From positions 11,887 through 75,886 of the forward strand of contig JAZLLH010000061.1 of NCBI GenBank assembly GCA_045598025.1: 64,000 nt of DNA. Reading direction: 5' to 3'. The notes beneath the pieces are model-generated. The model was not told where the DNA came from. It saw nothing but the letters and a program-made list of their open reading frames with translations, and ran no database searches. Made by a program: the position numbers and the translations under genes. The stretch's first letter is position 1; each line of letters opens with the position of its first letter. Source of the DNA: UBA1195 sp045598025. GTDB lineage: Bacteria; Bacteroidota; Bacteroidia; Bacteroidales; WCHB1-69. Of this stretch, positions 1 to 9,300 are shown piece after piece.

Positions 1-664
1 GGATAATATCCTGAGGATAACGGTTCAATGCGTACAGATAAGGGCCACCGGCAGAAATAGTATCGTATGCCAAGCCCCACAATTGATCGTTATATCCGTG
101 AGTTTCAACAGAAATGGTATTCAGCAGGCTTCCGGAACGGGAGAACAATTTGATGATGTTGTCATTCGGCGTCGTCACATAAAAACCGCCATTGCCGCCA
201 TCCGCATCCGGTGCATAGGTTACCGCATAAGGAGCCGCACCGGACAATTTGATGGTTTCTTCAACGGCATTTCTGTCTGCATTCAGACGATAGATTGCAC
301 TGTTTCCGTTAACCACATAGAGAGATGTGCCATCAAAGGCACAGCCTGTGACATAGGCTCTTGATGTAGAGGACATGGAAAGACCTTTAATAGCGGTAGA
401 GTCTATCAGTTTGTGATCAAACCCTACTTTGTAAATCATGGCTTTAGCGGCACTCCCAGTATAGAGGTATTGTCCGTCGGAAACCATTCCGGTCGGACTG
501 ACAAAATTCGGAGTCACCGTTGTTTTGAACAAAATGTTCCAATCGCCTGCCGCTTTTTGTGTTTTCTGCATAGGCTGAGGATTTTCCACCTTGGCCGTAG
601 GTACCAATTGTGCGAACACGTTCATGCCTGTGCACAGACAGAGTAATAATGCTAATTTTTTCAT
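1..664 (-). CDS. Secreted beta-propeller-like protein, N-terminal part (runs off left edge)
   Basis: The reading frame is open from an ATG at 662-664 leftward to the window edge, so about 221 codons of the N-terminus are visible and the C-terminus is missing. It begins MKKLALLLCLCTGMNVFAQ, a clean signal peptide with cleavage near the Ala-Gln. After it come repeated strand-like units such as 'GQYLYTGSAAKAMIYKV', 'GTSLYVVNGNSAIYRLN' and 'GGFYVTTPNDNIIKLF', which look like blades of a WD/NHL-type propeller. That suggests an exported or surface protein; a T9SS sorting domain would be at the missing end and cannot be checked. A -7 box lies at 727-734. The specific function is unknown. Confidence 0.75.
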   Translation of the reverse strand, partial: MKKLALLLCLCTGMNVFAQLVPTAKVENPQPMQKTQKAAGDWNILFKTTVTPNFVSPTGMVSDGQYLYTGSAAKAMIYKVGFDHKLIDSTAIKGLSMSSTSRAYVTGCAFDGTSLYVVNGNSAIYRLNADRNAVEETIKLSGAAPYAVTYAPDADGGNGGFYVTTPNDNIIKLFSRSGSLLNTISVETHGYNDQLWGLAYDTISAGGPYLYALNRYPQDII

Positions 665-726
665 ACCTCGAAGTATTTAATGAATATAAAATTTACCATA
701 TAGATTCTTTCCAATAAAAGAACATG

Positions 727-734
727 CAAAATTA
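727..734 (-). promoter_or_regulatory. Promoter -7 box for the secreted protein at 1-664
   Basis: Read on the minus strand this is TAATTTTG, an exact match to the Bacteroidota -7 consensus TAnnTTTG. It would give a leader of about 55 bases before the ATG. No good TTTG -33 box is visible at 19-21 bases upstream. Confidence 0.5.
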
Positions 735-783
735 CATATATTATGGATATTATTTCACGTTTTGAAAATAAAAATTTCATTTT

Positions 784-816
784 TTTCAAAACCGACGCAT
801 ATTTTGTCTACTTTTG
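784..816 (+). promoter_or_regulatory. Promoter of tRNA-Ser
   Basis: The -7 box TACTTTTG at 809-816 matches TAnnTTTG exactly. A TTTC at 784-787, 21 bases upstream, stands where TTTG (-33) is expected. Transcription would start at about the first base of the tRNA (822), so the primary transcript would need little or no 5' trimming. Confidence 0.65.
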
Positions 817-821
817 CACTC

Positions 822-909
822 GGAAAGATGGCAGAGTGGTCGATTGCATCGGTCTTGAAAACCGACGAGTGTAACAGCTCCGGGGGTTCGAATCCCTCTC
901 TTTCCGCCA
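822..909 (+). tRNA. tRNA-Ser (anticodon TGA)
   Basis: The 88-base sequence folds as a class II tRNA with a long variable arm. The acceptor stem GGAAAGA (822-828) pairs with TCTTTCC (899-905), followed by G and an encoded CCA (907-909). The anticodon stem TCGGT/ACCGA encloses the loop CTTGAAA, giving anticodon TGA, which reads UCA. The T-loop GGTTCGAATCC is intact. It has its own promoter and a terminator directly behind it. Confidence 0.96.
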
Positions 910-951
910 AATCCCATAAGTTATTATAAATTAAACTTATGGGATTTTTTG
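909..951 (+). terminator. Rho-independent terminator after tRNA-Ser
   Basis: A perfect 10-bp stem ATCCCATAAG (911-920) with CTTATGGGAT (936-945), extended by flanking A/T pairs, is followed by a run of T. It lies directly behind the tRNA and separates it from the transporter gene. Confidence 0.85.
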
Positions 952-1011
952 TATCGAAAATTCCGGTATAAAACTACGCAACAATGTATTAATGAGAGTC
1001 AATTTTGGAAT

Positions 1012-1944
1012 ATGCCTTTCTTCGGAGAAACAATAGCCTTGGTAGTGGCAGTTTCGTGGACTGCTACTGCACTTTTTGCAGATGAGGCCAGTCATCGTTT
1101 GGGCTCTCTTCCGCTCAACCTTGTTCGTATGATTCTCTCGTTGCTTATGCTTTCGCTCCTGCTGTGGGCTGTTACGGGCACTCCTTATCCGCTCTTCGCC
1201 GATGCTAAGGCCTGGTTCTGGCTGGCACTCTCTGGACTTGCAGGCTATGTATTTGGAGATTATTGTCTTTTCAACTCTTATATCATCTTCGGCTCTAAAT
1301 ATGGGCAGCTCTTCATGACCTTGGCTCCTCCTATTGCCGGCATTACAGGATGGCTGTTCCTTGGCGAAGCGATGCGTTGGACCGCTTGGATAGCCATGCT
1401 TGTCACCCTTAGCGGCATAGCCTTTTCCATTATGGTGAAACAGGGGAATACCGTGAAGATGAAACTGCCACTGAAAGGCATACTGTTCGGTATAGGTGCA
1501 GGATTGGGACAAGGTGTAGGCCTGGTGTTGAGCAAGATAGGCCTGGAGCACTACGCGATGTCCCTCCCCGAAGATGCGCCCCAAAGCGTGGTGAGGCTCA
1601 TGCCTTTTGCCGGCACCTATATCCGAGCACTGGCAGGGTTGGTGGGCTTCTCTTTCATACTCTTCTGTCGCAAAGAGATGGGGCAAGTGAGGAAAGGCTT
1701 TTACAACAAAAAGGGCATGACCTACGCTACCCTCACCACATTCTTCGGTCCCTTTGTAGGCGTCTCTCTCTCGCTCATGGCCGTGCAATATACCCATGCG
1801 GGCATAGCCTCCACCCTAATGGCACTCACCCCTGTCCTCATCATCCTGCCTTATTCGCTCATCCACAAACAGAAGGTATCTCTGCGAGAACTTATAGGCA
1901 CCATCATAACTCTTACAGGCGTAGCCATGTTCTTCCTATTTTAG
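1012..1944 (+). CDS. EamA/DMT-family membrane transporter
   Basis: This is a 310-residue protein of the drug/metabolite transporter superfamily, inner-membrane exporters with two EamA repeats of about five helices each. Hydrophobic segments run along the whole length, including 'IALVVAVSWTATALFA' at the N-terminus and 'ILPYSLIHKQKVSLRELIG' near the end, where the typical EamA pattern of a helix, a basic loop and a closing helix (LTGVAMFFLF) is seen. The two halves are joined by a polar stretch (about residues 200-230). I chose the ATG at 1012 because upstream in-frame codons to 949 overlap the tRNA terminator and are not hydrophobic. The substrate cannot be read from the sequence. It is probably transcribed alone; a stem-loop with a T-run follows at 2068-2092. 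Confidence 0.85.
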   Translation: MPFFGETIALVVAVSWTATALFADEASHRLGSLPLNLVRMILSLLMLSLLLWAVTGTPYPLFADAKAWFWLALSGLAGYVFGDYCLFNSYIIFGSKYGQLFMTLAPPIAGITGWLFLGEAMRWTAWIAMLVTLSGIAFSIMVKQGNTVKMKLPLKGILFGIGAGLGQGVGLVLSKIGLEHYAMSLPEDAPQSVVRLMPFAGTYIRALAGLVGFSFILFCRKEMGQVRKGFYNKKGMTYATLTTFFGPFVGVSLSLMAVQYTHAGIASTLMALTPVLIILPYSLIHKQKVSLRELIGTIITLTGVAMFFLF

Positions 1945-2067
1945 AGAATAGGATACCCCGTCCGCATGACTGCAAAGAATGAAAGGTTCGGTATCAGCAT
2001 CGTTCAGAGATTATGGAAAAAGAAGGTTGTGTTATTTAAGACAATATTTCTGACTTTCCCACGTTGT

Positions 2068-2092
2068 TTCACATAGTTATGTGAATTTTTTT
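2068..2092 (+). terminator. Stem-loop with T-run between the transporter and hsdM
   Basis: TTCACATA (2068-2075) pairs with TATGTGAA (2078-2085), followed by seven T. This has the form of a rho-independent terminator, though the 2-base centre means the loop must open a few pairs. It ends only 20 bases before the hsdM ATG at 2112. It could end the transporter transcript or act as an attenuator of the restriction operon. Confidence 0.5.
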
Positions 2093-2111
2093 GAACGAAA
2101 TAGTCATCTAT

Positions 2112-3875
2112 ATGTCAACAGAAGACCTCCAAAAACGGACTACTGTCAACATTCAGGAGAAAGCAAACCTGATATGGGCAATAGCAGATAAACTCGTGGG
2201 CACTTATAAGCCTCACGAATACGGAAACGTCATTCTTCCAATGTGCGTTATTAAGCGATTCAGCGATACATTGGCTGCAACCAAGGGGAAAGTCCTTGAA
2301 ATGAATGACACGCTTGACAAGAGGGGTATTGCCGTAAAGGATGGCTTCCTGAAGACTGCATCGGGATACGATTTCTACAACACCTCTGCATTTACGTTTG
2401 ACGGGCTTCTGTCCGATGCGGAGAACATTGCCGACAACTTCCGCAGTTACCTCAACCACTTCTCAAACAACGTCATTGACATCATAGAGAAGTTTGATTT
2501 CGATAAGGAAATCACCAAGCTCGACCACAACGGCATCCTCTACAACGTAATATCGGAATTCTGCACCAAGAAGGCTTATATGGGGGCTGATGAGATTTCT
2601 GCGGTGGATATGGGATACATCTTCGAGGAACTTGTCAGGAAGTTCTCAGAGAGCTATGACGAACAGGCAGGAGCACATTTCACGGCAAGAGACATCATCT
2701 ATTTGATGGCTGAAATACTCGTGGCTCCCAAACGCAAGGAACTTCAGGAGGAAGGTATCACTGCATCCATCTACGATATGGCTATGGGAACAAGTCAGAT
2801 GCTTGACTGCTTGAGCGAGAAACTTCACGAGATTGATGAGGATGCACAGTTGACGGAATTCGGACAGGAACTGAACGAACAGACGTTTGCCATAGCCAAG
2901 GCAAATATGCTCATCAAGGGTGGCAATGCCGAGAATATGAAGCACGGCAACACCCTTTCTGATGACAAGTTTGATGGCTACAAGTTCGACTACATCATAT
3001 CCAATCCTCCCTTCGGTATTGAATGGAAGAATGAGAAGAGTGCCGTTGAAGCAGAGAACAAGCGTGGCGAAGCAGGACGATTCGGAGCAGGACTACCTGC
3101 AATCGGAGACAGTCAGCAACTCTTTGTTCTCAATGGCGTGGCAAAGTTGAAGGATACGGGAAGGATGGCAATCATTCAGAACGGTTCCCCGTTGTTCAAG
3201 GGCGACGCAGGCTCGGGAGAAAGCGAGATACGCGGTTATCTGCTGGAGTACGACTGGCTTGAGGCTATCATTCAGATACCCAACGATATGTTCTACAACA
3301 CGGGCATTGCCACCTACATTTGGGTTATTACCAAGGACAAGGCTACGGAGCGTGTCGGAAAGGTTCAGTTGATTGACGCTTCCAAGTGCTGCGTGAAGCG
3401 GAGGAAGCCTATCGGCAACAAGAGGAACGAGTTCACGGACGAGTGCATAACCCTTGTTGCGAAAGCCTATAACGAGTTCTCGGATGGGGTGTATGGCGAC
3501 GGCGACCTCGTCGTGGAGGTGAAAATAAAGGACAATGCGGATTTCAAATTCAGCAAGGTTGTTGTCGAGCGTCCGATTACTGACGAGGAAGGCAAGCCGA
3601 TTCTGAAGAAGGGCAAGCCTCAGGCAGACAGCAGCAAGCGTGACAGCGAGACAATCCCTTGGAAGGAAGATGTTGAAGCGTATATGAAGAAGAACGTGTA
3701 TCCGTATGCCCCTGACGCTTGGATTGACGAGAAGAAGACAAAGATTGGCTACGAGATACCGTTCACGAGGGAGTTCTACAAGTATGTGGCTCCGAGAAAG
3801 AGCGAGGAGATTTTTGCCGTGTTGCAGGAATTGGAGAAACGAGAGACCGAGCTGATGGCTAAAATATTGGGCTAA
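2112..3875 (+). CDS. hsdM: Type I restriction-modification system, DNA methyltransferase subunit
   Basis: This 587-residue subunit transfers a methyl group from S-adenosylmethionine to adenine N6 at the site chosen by HsdS. It has an N-terminal HsdM helical domain (about residues 10-150, 'LIWAIADKLVGTYKPHEYG') and a methyltransferase domain. The catalytic motif NPPF is at about residue 297 (SNPPFGIEWKN). The cofactor-binding motif at about residues 219-230 reads YDMAMGTSQML, where DPACGSGGFL-like is usual. I prefer the ATG at 2112 over an in-frame TTG at 2091, because the TTG lies in the T-run of a stem-loop. It is the first gene of hsdM, DUF1016, hsdS, hsdR, and the next gene starts 2 bases after its stop. 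Lys AAG and Arg AGG codons are frequent, unlike flanking genes, suggesting transfer. Confidence 0.95.
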   Translation: MSTEDLQKRTTVNIQEKANLIWAIADKLVGTYKPHEYGNVILPMCVIKRFSDTLAATKGKVLEMNDTLDKRGIAVKDGFLKTASGYDFYNTSAFTFDGLLSDAENIADNFRSYLNHFSNNVIDIIEKFDFDKEITKLDHNGILYNVISEFCTKKAYMGADEISAVDMGYIFEELVRKFSESYDEQAGAHFTARDIIYLMAEILVAPKRKELQEEGITASIYDMAMGTSQMLDCLSEKLHEIDEDAQLTEFGQELNEQTFAIAKANMLIKGGNAENMKHGNTLSDDKFDGYKFDYIISNPPFGIEWKNEKSAVEAENKRGEAGRFGAGLPAIGDSQQLFVLNGVAKLKDTGRMAIIQNGSPLFKGDAGSGESEIRGYLLEYDWLEAIIQIPNDMFYNTGIATYIWVITKDKATERVGKVQLIDASKCCVKRRKPIGNKRNEFTDECITLVAKAYNEFSDGVYGDGDLVVEVKIKDNADFKFSKVVVERPITDEEGKPILKKGKPQADSSKRDSETIPWKEDVEAYMKKNVYPYAPDAWIDEKKTKIGYEIPFTREFYKYVAPRKSEEIFAVLQELEKRETELMAKILG

Positions 3876-3877
3876 TT

Positions 3878-4987
3878 ATGGATAAGACAATCATCATAAA
3901 TACAGAAGACCGACTCTTTGAGGTTGTGTCCGATCTCATTGATGAAAGCCGAAAGCAGGTTGCCAAGGCTGTCAGCACGGTTATGGTATATACCTACTAT
4001 GGCGTAGGACGGTATATCGTGGAGTATGAGCAGGGCGGCAAGGCTCGTGCCGAGTATGGAAAGGGCGTGCTGAAACGGCTGTCAGAGCGTTTGACAGACA
4101 AGTTCGGTGCGGGCTGGTCTGTGGACACATTGGAAAAAACGAGGAAATTATATACGTTGTATTCAAAATCCGCCACACTGTCGCGGAATTCTGATGACGA
4201 GATTTCCGCAACAGCGTTACGGAAATCAAATACCAACGACAACATCGGCGAGATTCATAAGTTTGTGCTGTCCTGGAGTCATTATCAGATAATTATGCGC
4301 GAGGAAAATCCACAAGCCCGTAACTTCTATGAAATAGAGGCCAATAAACAGCAATGGAGTGTTCGCCAGCTTCAGCGCCAGGTGGCAAGCAGCCTCTATG
4401 AGCGTTTGGCATTGAGCCGCGACAAAGCGGAGGTGATGCGCCTTGCCAACGAGGGGCAAGTGATAGAGAAACCGTCTGATATAATAAAAGACCCCTTGGT
4501 GCTGGAATTTGTAGGACTGAAACCCGACGCTTCGTATAGCGAATCGGATTTAGAAAACGCCGTCATCAGCAAGATGCAGCAGTTCTTGTTGGAGTGTGGC
4601 AAAGGATTCCTCTTTGAGGCTCGTCAGAAGCGCTTCACCTTCGATGAGGATAATTTCTATGTGGACCTTGTGCTTTATAATCGCTTGCTTCAATGTTATG
4701 TGCTTATCGACTTGAAGACAGACAAACTCACGCATCAGGACCTTGGTCAGATGCAGATGTACGTCAACTATTTCGACCGATATGTGAAGCAGGAATTTGA
4801 GAAGCCTACTATCGGCATTCTGCTCTGCGAGACCAAGAATGACACATTGGTAGAACTCACGCTCCCTCAAGATGCTCATATTTACGCGCAGCAGTATGCT
4901 CTCTGTCTGCCCAAGAAAGAGGAACTGCAAGCAAAGCTTCGCGAGTGGATTGACGAATACGAAATGATCAATGGTGTAGAGGACTGA
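3878..4987 (+). CDS. DUF1016 (YhcG-type) PD-(D/E)XK nuclease-like protein inside the RM operon
   Basis: The 369-residue protein matches the DUF1016/YhcG family: an N-terminal helical region ('VYTYYGVGRYIVEYEQGGKARAEYGKGVLK' region, about residues 37-70), the 'LSWSHYQIIMR' block (about 130-145) and a C-terminal nuclease-fold domain. In the latter, 'FYVDLVLYNR' followed by 'YVLIDLK' (about residues 260-280) supplies the D...D-x-K metal-binding residues of a PD-(D/E)XK site. The family is often found inside type I restriction operons, and its exact role is not established. It starts 2 bases after hsdM, and its TGA overlaps the hsdS ATG by one base (TGATG), so translation is coupled. A low-complexity Ser/Asn stretch at about residues 97-120 replaces part of the usual middle region. 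Confidence 0.85.
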   Translation: MDKTIIINTEDRLFEVVSDLIDESRKQVAKAVSTVMVYTYYGVGRYIVEYEQGGKARAEYGKGVLKRLSERLTDKFGAGWSVDTLEKTRKLYTLYSKSATLSRNSDDEISATALRKSNTNDNIGEIHKFVLSWSHYQIIMREENPQARNFYEIEANKQQWSVRQLQRQVASSLYERLALSRDKAEVMRLANEGQVIEKPSDIIKDPLVLEFVGLKPDASYSESDLENAVISKMQQFLLECGKGFLFEARQKRFTFDEDNFYVDLVLYNRLLQCYVLIDLKTDKLTHQDLGQMQMYVNYFDRYVKQEFEKPTIGILLCETKNDTLVELTLPQDAHIYAQQYALCLPKKEELQAKLREWIDEYEMINGVED

Positions 4988-6315
4988 TGAGCACAGAGCA
5001 ACCAAACGCAAAAAGGAAGAGCATTATGGCAAGAGAAATGAAAGATAGCGGAATCCCTTGGATTGGAGAGATACCTTCTTCTTGGGATGTTATGCCGCAT
5101 AAGTGGGTAATGCACAAGGAAAAAGATATCCAAGAGCATTACCAAGGGCAGAATATCTTGTCACTTACAATGAAGGGGGTAATAGTACGAGATTTGGATG
5201 CAGGAGGCAAAATGCCAACGACTTTTGATGGCTATCAAATTGTTCACCCAAACGATTTGCTGCAATGTTTGTTTGACATTGATGTTACCCCAAGGTGCGT
5301 TGGCTTGGTAAAGGATGAAGGAGTAACGAGCCCTGCATACAGCCGTTTTGTGATGTGCAAAAACGCTTATTCTCCATATTACGATTATCTATTGCGTTAT
5401 TTGGACGACAATAAGGTTCTCCTCCACTTGTCAAAGAACTTGAGAAGTTCTCTAACTGAAACAGATTTCGGTGCAATAGAAACTTGTGTGCCTTCTATTC
5501 CTGAACAAAAAGCCATTGCCGACTTCCTTGACAAGAAATGTGCGGAGATTGATGAAATGATTTCCCTTCAAGAGAAGATTATCGAAGAACTTAAGGCGTA
5601 CAAGCAATCCGTCATCACCGAAGCTGTCACTGACGGTTTGAATTCGAATACAGAATACAAGCCCTCAACTATTGAGTGGGTTGATAGGATTCCGAGCCAT
5701 TGGAAAGAAGTCCGTTTCTATAAAATATGCTACATTAGAGGAAGATTAGGTTGGAAAGGATTAAAGGCTGAAGAATATGTAGAAACAGGCTATCCATTTT
5801 TATCTGCATTCAATATTATCAATGATAAAGTAGTATGGGAAGATTTGAATTTCATAACCAAAGAACGCTATGACGAATCACCCGAAATTAAATTATCAGT
5901 TGGTGATTTGATTATTGTAAAAGACGGAGCAGGCATTGGAAAGTGTGCGGTAATTGACAATTTACCTTTAGGTGAATCCACCGTGAATAGTTCACTTGCG
6001 GTTATAACTCCCCTTAGTCATATCATTTCCGAATATCTGTACTTTTATTTTTTGAGTAAACCCTTTCAAGAGGTTATTTGGCAATTAAAGATTGGCATGG
6101 GCGTTCCGCATCTTACACAAGAGAATATGCACGACATTGTTGTTACTTGCCCACCCATTGAAGAGCAGCAAAGAATATGTATGCATATAAAATCCAAATG
6201 TTCAGACATTGATAGTCTTATCTCTCTAAAACTATCAAAGATTGATAGCCTAAGAGAATACAAGAAATCCATCATCTACGAATACGTGACAGGCAAAAAA
6301 GAAGTCGAAGCATAA
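4987..6315 (+). CDS. hsdS: Type I restriction-modification system, specificity subunit
   Basis: This 442-residue protein selects the two halves of the DNA target for methylation and cleavage. It has two target-recognition domains. The first opens with 'SGIPWIGEIPSSWDV' (about residues 18-32) and the second with 'IEWVDRIPSHWKEVRFY' (about 228-244). Each is followed by a conserved coiled-coil helix: 'FLDKKCAEIDEMISLQEKI' (about 180-198) and 'HIKSKCSDIDSLISLKLSK' near the C-terminus. The start overlaps the upstream TGA; a second ATG at 5026 is also possible and fits the usual N-terminus (MKDSGI) better. The recognition domains are more A+T-rich than the rest of the operon, as is common for exchangeable hsdS segments. 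The DNA target cannot be read from the sequence. Confidence 0.95.
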   Translation: MSTEQPNAKRKSIMAREMKDSGIPWIGEIPSSWDVMPHKWVMHKEKDIQEHYQGQNILSLTMKGVIVRDLDAGGKMPTTFDGYQIVHPNDLLQCLFDIDVTPRCVGLVKDEGVTSPAYSRFVMCKNAYSPYYDYLLRYLDDNKVLLHLSKNLRSSLTETDFGAIETCVPSIPEQKAIADFLDKKCAEIDEMISLQEKIIEELKAYKQSVITEAVTDGLNSNTEYKPSTIEWVDRIPSHWKEVRFYKICYIRGRLGWKGLKAEEYVETGYPFLSAFNIINDKVVWEDLNFITKERYDESPEIKLSVGDLIIVKDGAGIGKCAVIDNLPLGESTVNSSLAVITPLSHIISEYLYFYFLSKPFQEVIWQLKIGMGVPHLTQENMHDIVVTCPPIEEQQRICMHIKSKCSDIDSLISLKLSKIDSLREYKKSIIYEYVTGKKEVEA

Positions 6316-6321
6316 CCATAT

Positions 6322-9300
6322 ATGGAAACCAAGGAAAAGAACTTTGAAGCCGATATTGAATCGTATCTCCTGAAGGAAGGTGGATACGTCAAGGGCAATC
6401 TTGACACTTACGACAAGGCGAGGGCTATTGATATGCCCGTGCTCGTATCGTTCATTGAGAAGACGCAGCCGAAAGTATGGCAGCGTTACAAGAACGTCTA
6501 TGGTGAGAAGAGCGAAAAGCAACTCTACACGATGTTCCGACAGAACGTGAATGACAACGGCTTGATTCACGTCCTCAGAAACGGAATCAAGGACAGAGGG
6601 ATGCAGATAAAGTTCTGCTACTTCGCTCCTGCATCCAATCTCAATGAGGAACTTGTAGTGAAGTACAATCAGAACATCCTGACGGAGACAAGACAGTTCG
6701 CATACTCAACACAGAACCACAACACGATTGATATGGTTCTCTCCCTGAATGGTATCCCTATCGTGGCTCTCGAACTGAAGAACCAACTCACAGGGCAGTC
6801 TATTACCAATGCAAAGACGCAGTTCAAGGAAGACAGGGATGAGAAAGAGTTCTGTTTCCACTTCAACAACCGCTTCCTTGTTTACTTTGCAGTGGACTTG
6901 TATGAAGTTGCAATGACTACCCACCTTCAGGGTGAGAAGACATTCTTCCTCCCGTTCAATCAGGGCAGCAACGGAGCAGGAAACGTGGGCGATGGCGGCA
7001 ACCCTGAGAACCCAGACGGATATGCCACTTCGTATCTGTGGGAAAGGGTTCTGAAAAGGGAAATGCTTCTGTCTATCCTTCAGAGATACATTAGCAGAGA
7101 GGTTAAGGAAACCGTGTCACTTCAGAACGGCAAGCAAGTCAAGAAGAAGACAACTCGCCTCATCTTCCCTCGTTACCATCAACTTGACGTGGTTGAGAAA
7201 CTTGTCGCAGACACCAAGGGCTGCAAGGACGGAAAGAACTATCTCATTCAACATTCAGCTGGATCCGGCAAGTCCAATTCCATCGCCTGGCTCACATACC
7301 GCTTGGCTTCCCTCCACGACTACGAGGATAATGAAGTATTCCAATCCGTATTTGTAATCACCGACAGGCGAGTTCTGAACCGACAGTTACAGGAAACAAT
7401 CCTTGGATTTGAGCATTTTGAGGGGCAAATAGCCACCATTACCGACAAGGACAACTCATCGGTGCTCAAGGACGCTATAAACGACAAGAAACGCATCATA
7501 ATCACTACCCTTCACAGGTTCCCTCTCATCTACAAAGAACTTGATAATCATAAGGGGAAGAGATTTGCGATTATCGTTGATGAGGCACATTCCTCTCAGT
7601 CAGGAAAGTCAGCCGAGAAACTGAAGGCTGCTCTTGCCGACACTGACGAGGCTCTGAGGGAGATGGCTGAAATTGAAGGACGTACAGAGGAGGAAATCAA
7701 GGATGATATGGACGTGATGGTGGAGACGCTGCTTACACAGGGACAGCACAAGAACGAATTCTTCTACGCCTTCACAGCAACACCGAAACCGAAGACGCTT
7801 CAGACATTTGGAGTGCAGCGTGGCTTGGACGGAGAAGGAAAACCGATGTTCGATGCCTTCCATCACTATTCGATGCGACAGGCAATAGACGAGGGCTTCA
7901 TCCTTGATGTTCTGAAATACTACACCCCTGTCGAGACGTCTTACAAGATTATCAAGTCCATAAAGGAGAACCCCGAATACGAGGAACCGCCTGCAACAAA
8001 GGCAATCAAGGCGTTCCACGACAATCACGAATACGTCATAGAGCATACTGTGAAACTGATTGTGGAGAAGTTCAGGGAGATTACGCTGCACAAGATTGAC
8101 GGGAAGGCTAAGGCGATGGTTGTATCCGCTTCCCGTGCTCACGCAGTCAGATACTACCTTGCAATGAAGGAGTATTGTCGTGAGAAGGGCTATGATGATG
8201 TCAAGCCGTTGGTTGCCTTCTCAGGAACGGTTAGCCTTGGAGGGCAGGACTACACGGAGCCTCAACTCAATTCGACTTCAGAGTACAAGATTTCTGAGGC
8301 TGCTCTCCCGATGTACTTCGCAAGCGAGATGTTCAACATCCTGATTGTTGCGGAGAAGTATCAGACGGGCTTCGATGAACCATTGCTGCACACGATGTTC
8401 GTCCTGAAGGGACTTCGTGGCGTGAAGGCAGTACAGACACTATCACGCCTGAACAGATGGTGCAAGGGAAAGATTGACACTTATGTCCTTGACTTTGCGA
8501 ATACGGCTGATAGCATACAGGCATCCTTCAAGCCGTTCTACGAAGACACACTCCTTGGGGAACCCGTTGATGTCAATGTGGTGTATAAGTATCTGAACCA
8601 ACTGAAGGCATACCACCTTTGGAGCATCGAGGTTGAAGATGCTGTCTATGCTGTTTACAGTGCTCAGCAGGATGATACGTCAATGGGGAAACTCACGAGC
8701 CTCATCAAGCCCGTGTTGGAAGACTTCAACCAACTTGAGGAAGAGGACCGGTTCAAAGTCAGGTTCCTTGTCAGAGCGTTCATCAGGTTCTACGCATATA
8801 TGGCTCAGATAGAGCGAACCTTTGATAAGGAACTGTTCAAGACATACGTCTTCTGTGAATATCTGTTCAAGTTGCTCCCGAAGACACCTCACGACAGGGT
8901 TGAACTGTTCGACAAACTGCAACTCGAACATCACAACTTTACCATTGACGAGACACGAGCCATCGAACTGACACCAAGCGAAAAGGAGAAGACTTTATCG
9001 GGAGAGAAAGGTGGCGAAGGCAATAAGGGTGACGAGAGGCGTGATTTGCTCGACAATATCATTGACAAGATAAACATTATGTATCAGGGCAACTTCACCG
9101 AGGCTGACAGGGTTATCGTAGAGACAATCTATGACAAGGCAAAGCGGGAGGAGAAAAAACTTAAAAAGCAGGCGAAGAATTCCGATGTAAATATGTTTGC
9201 CAACAACATCTTCCCTGACGTCTTCAGCAAGATTGCCCAGAAGTGCTATGTTGAGCAAATGGACGCCTTTGCAAAACTCTTCGAGGAACCTTCATTCTAC

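Noticed and set aside
937..1797. Long open frame (286 codons) opposite the EamA transporter
   Set aside because: The plus strand encodes a clear membrane protein; the opposite frame has no recognisable domain and low-complexity composition.
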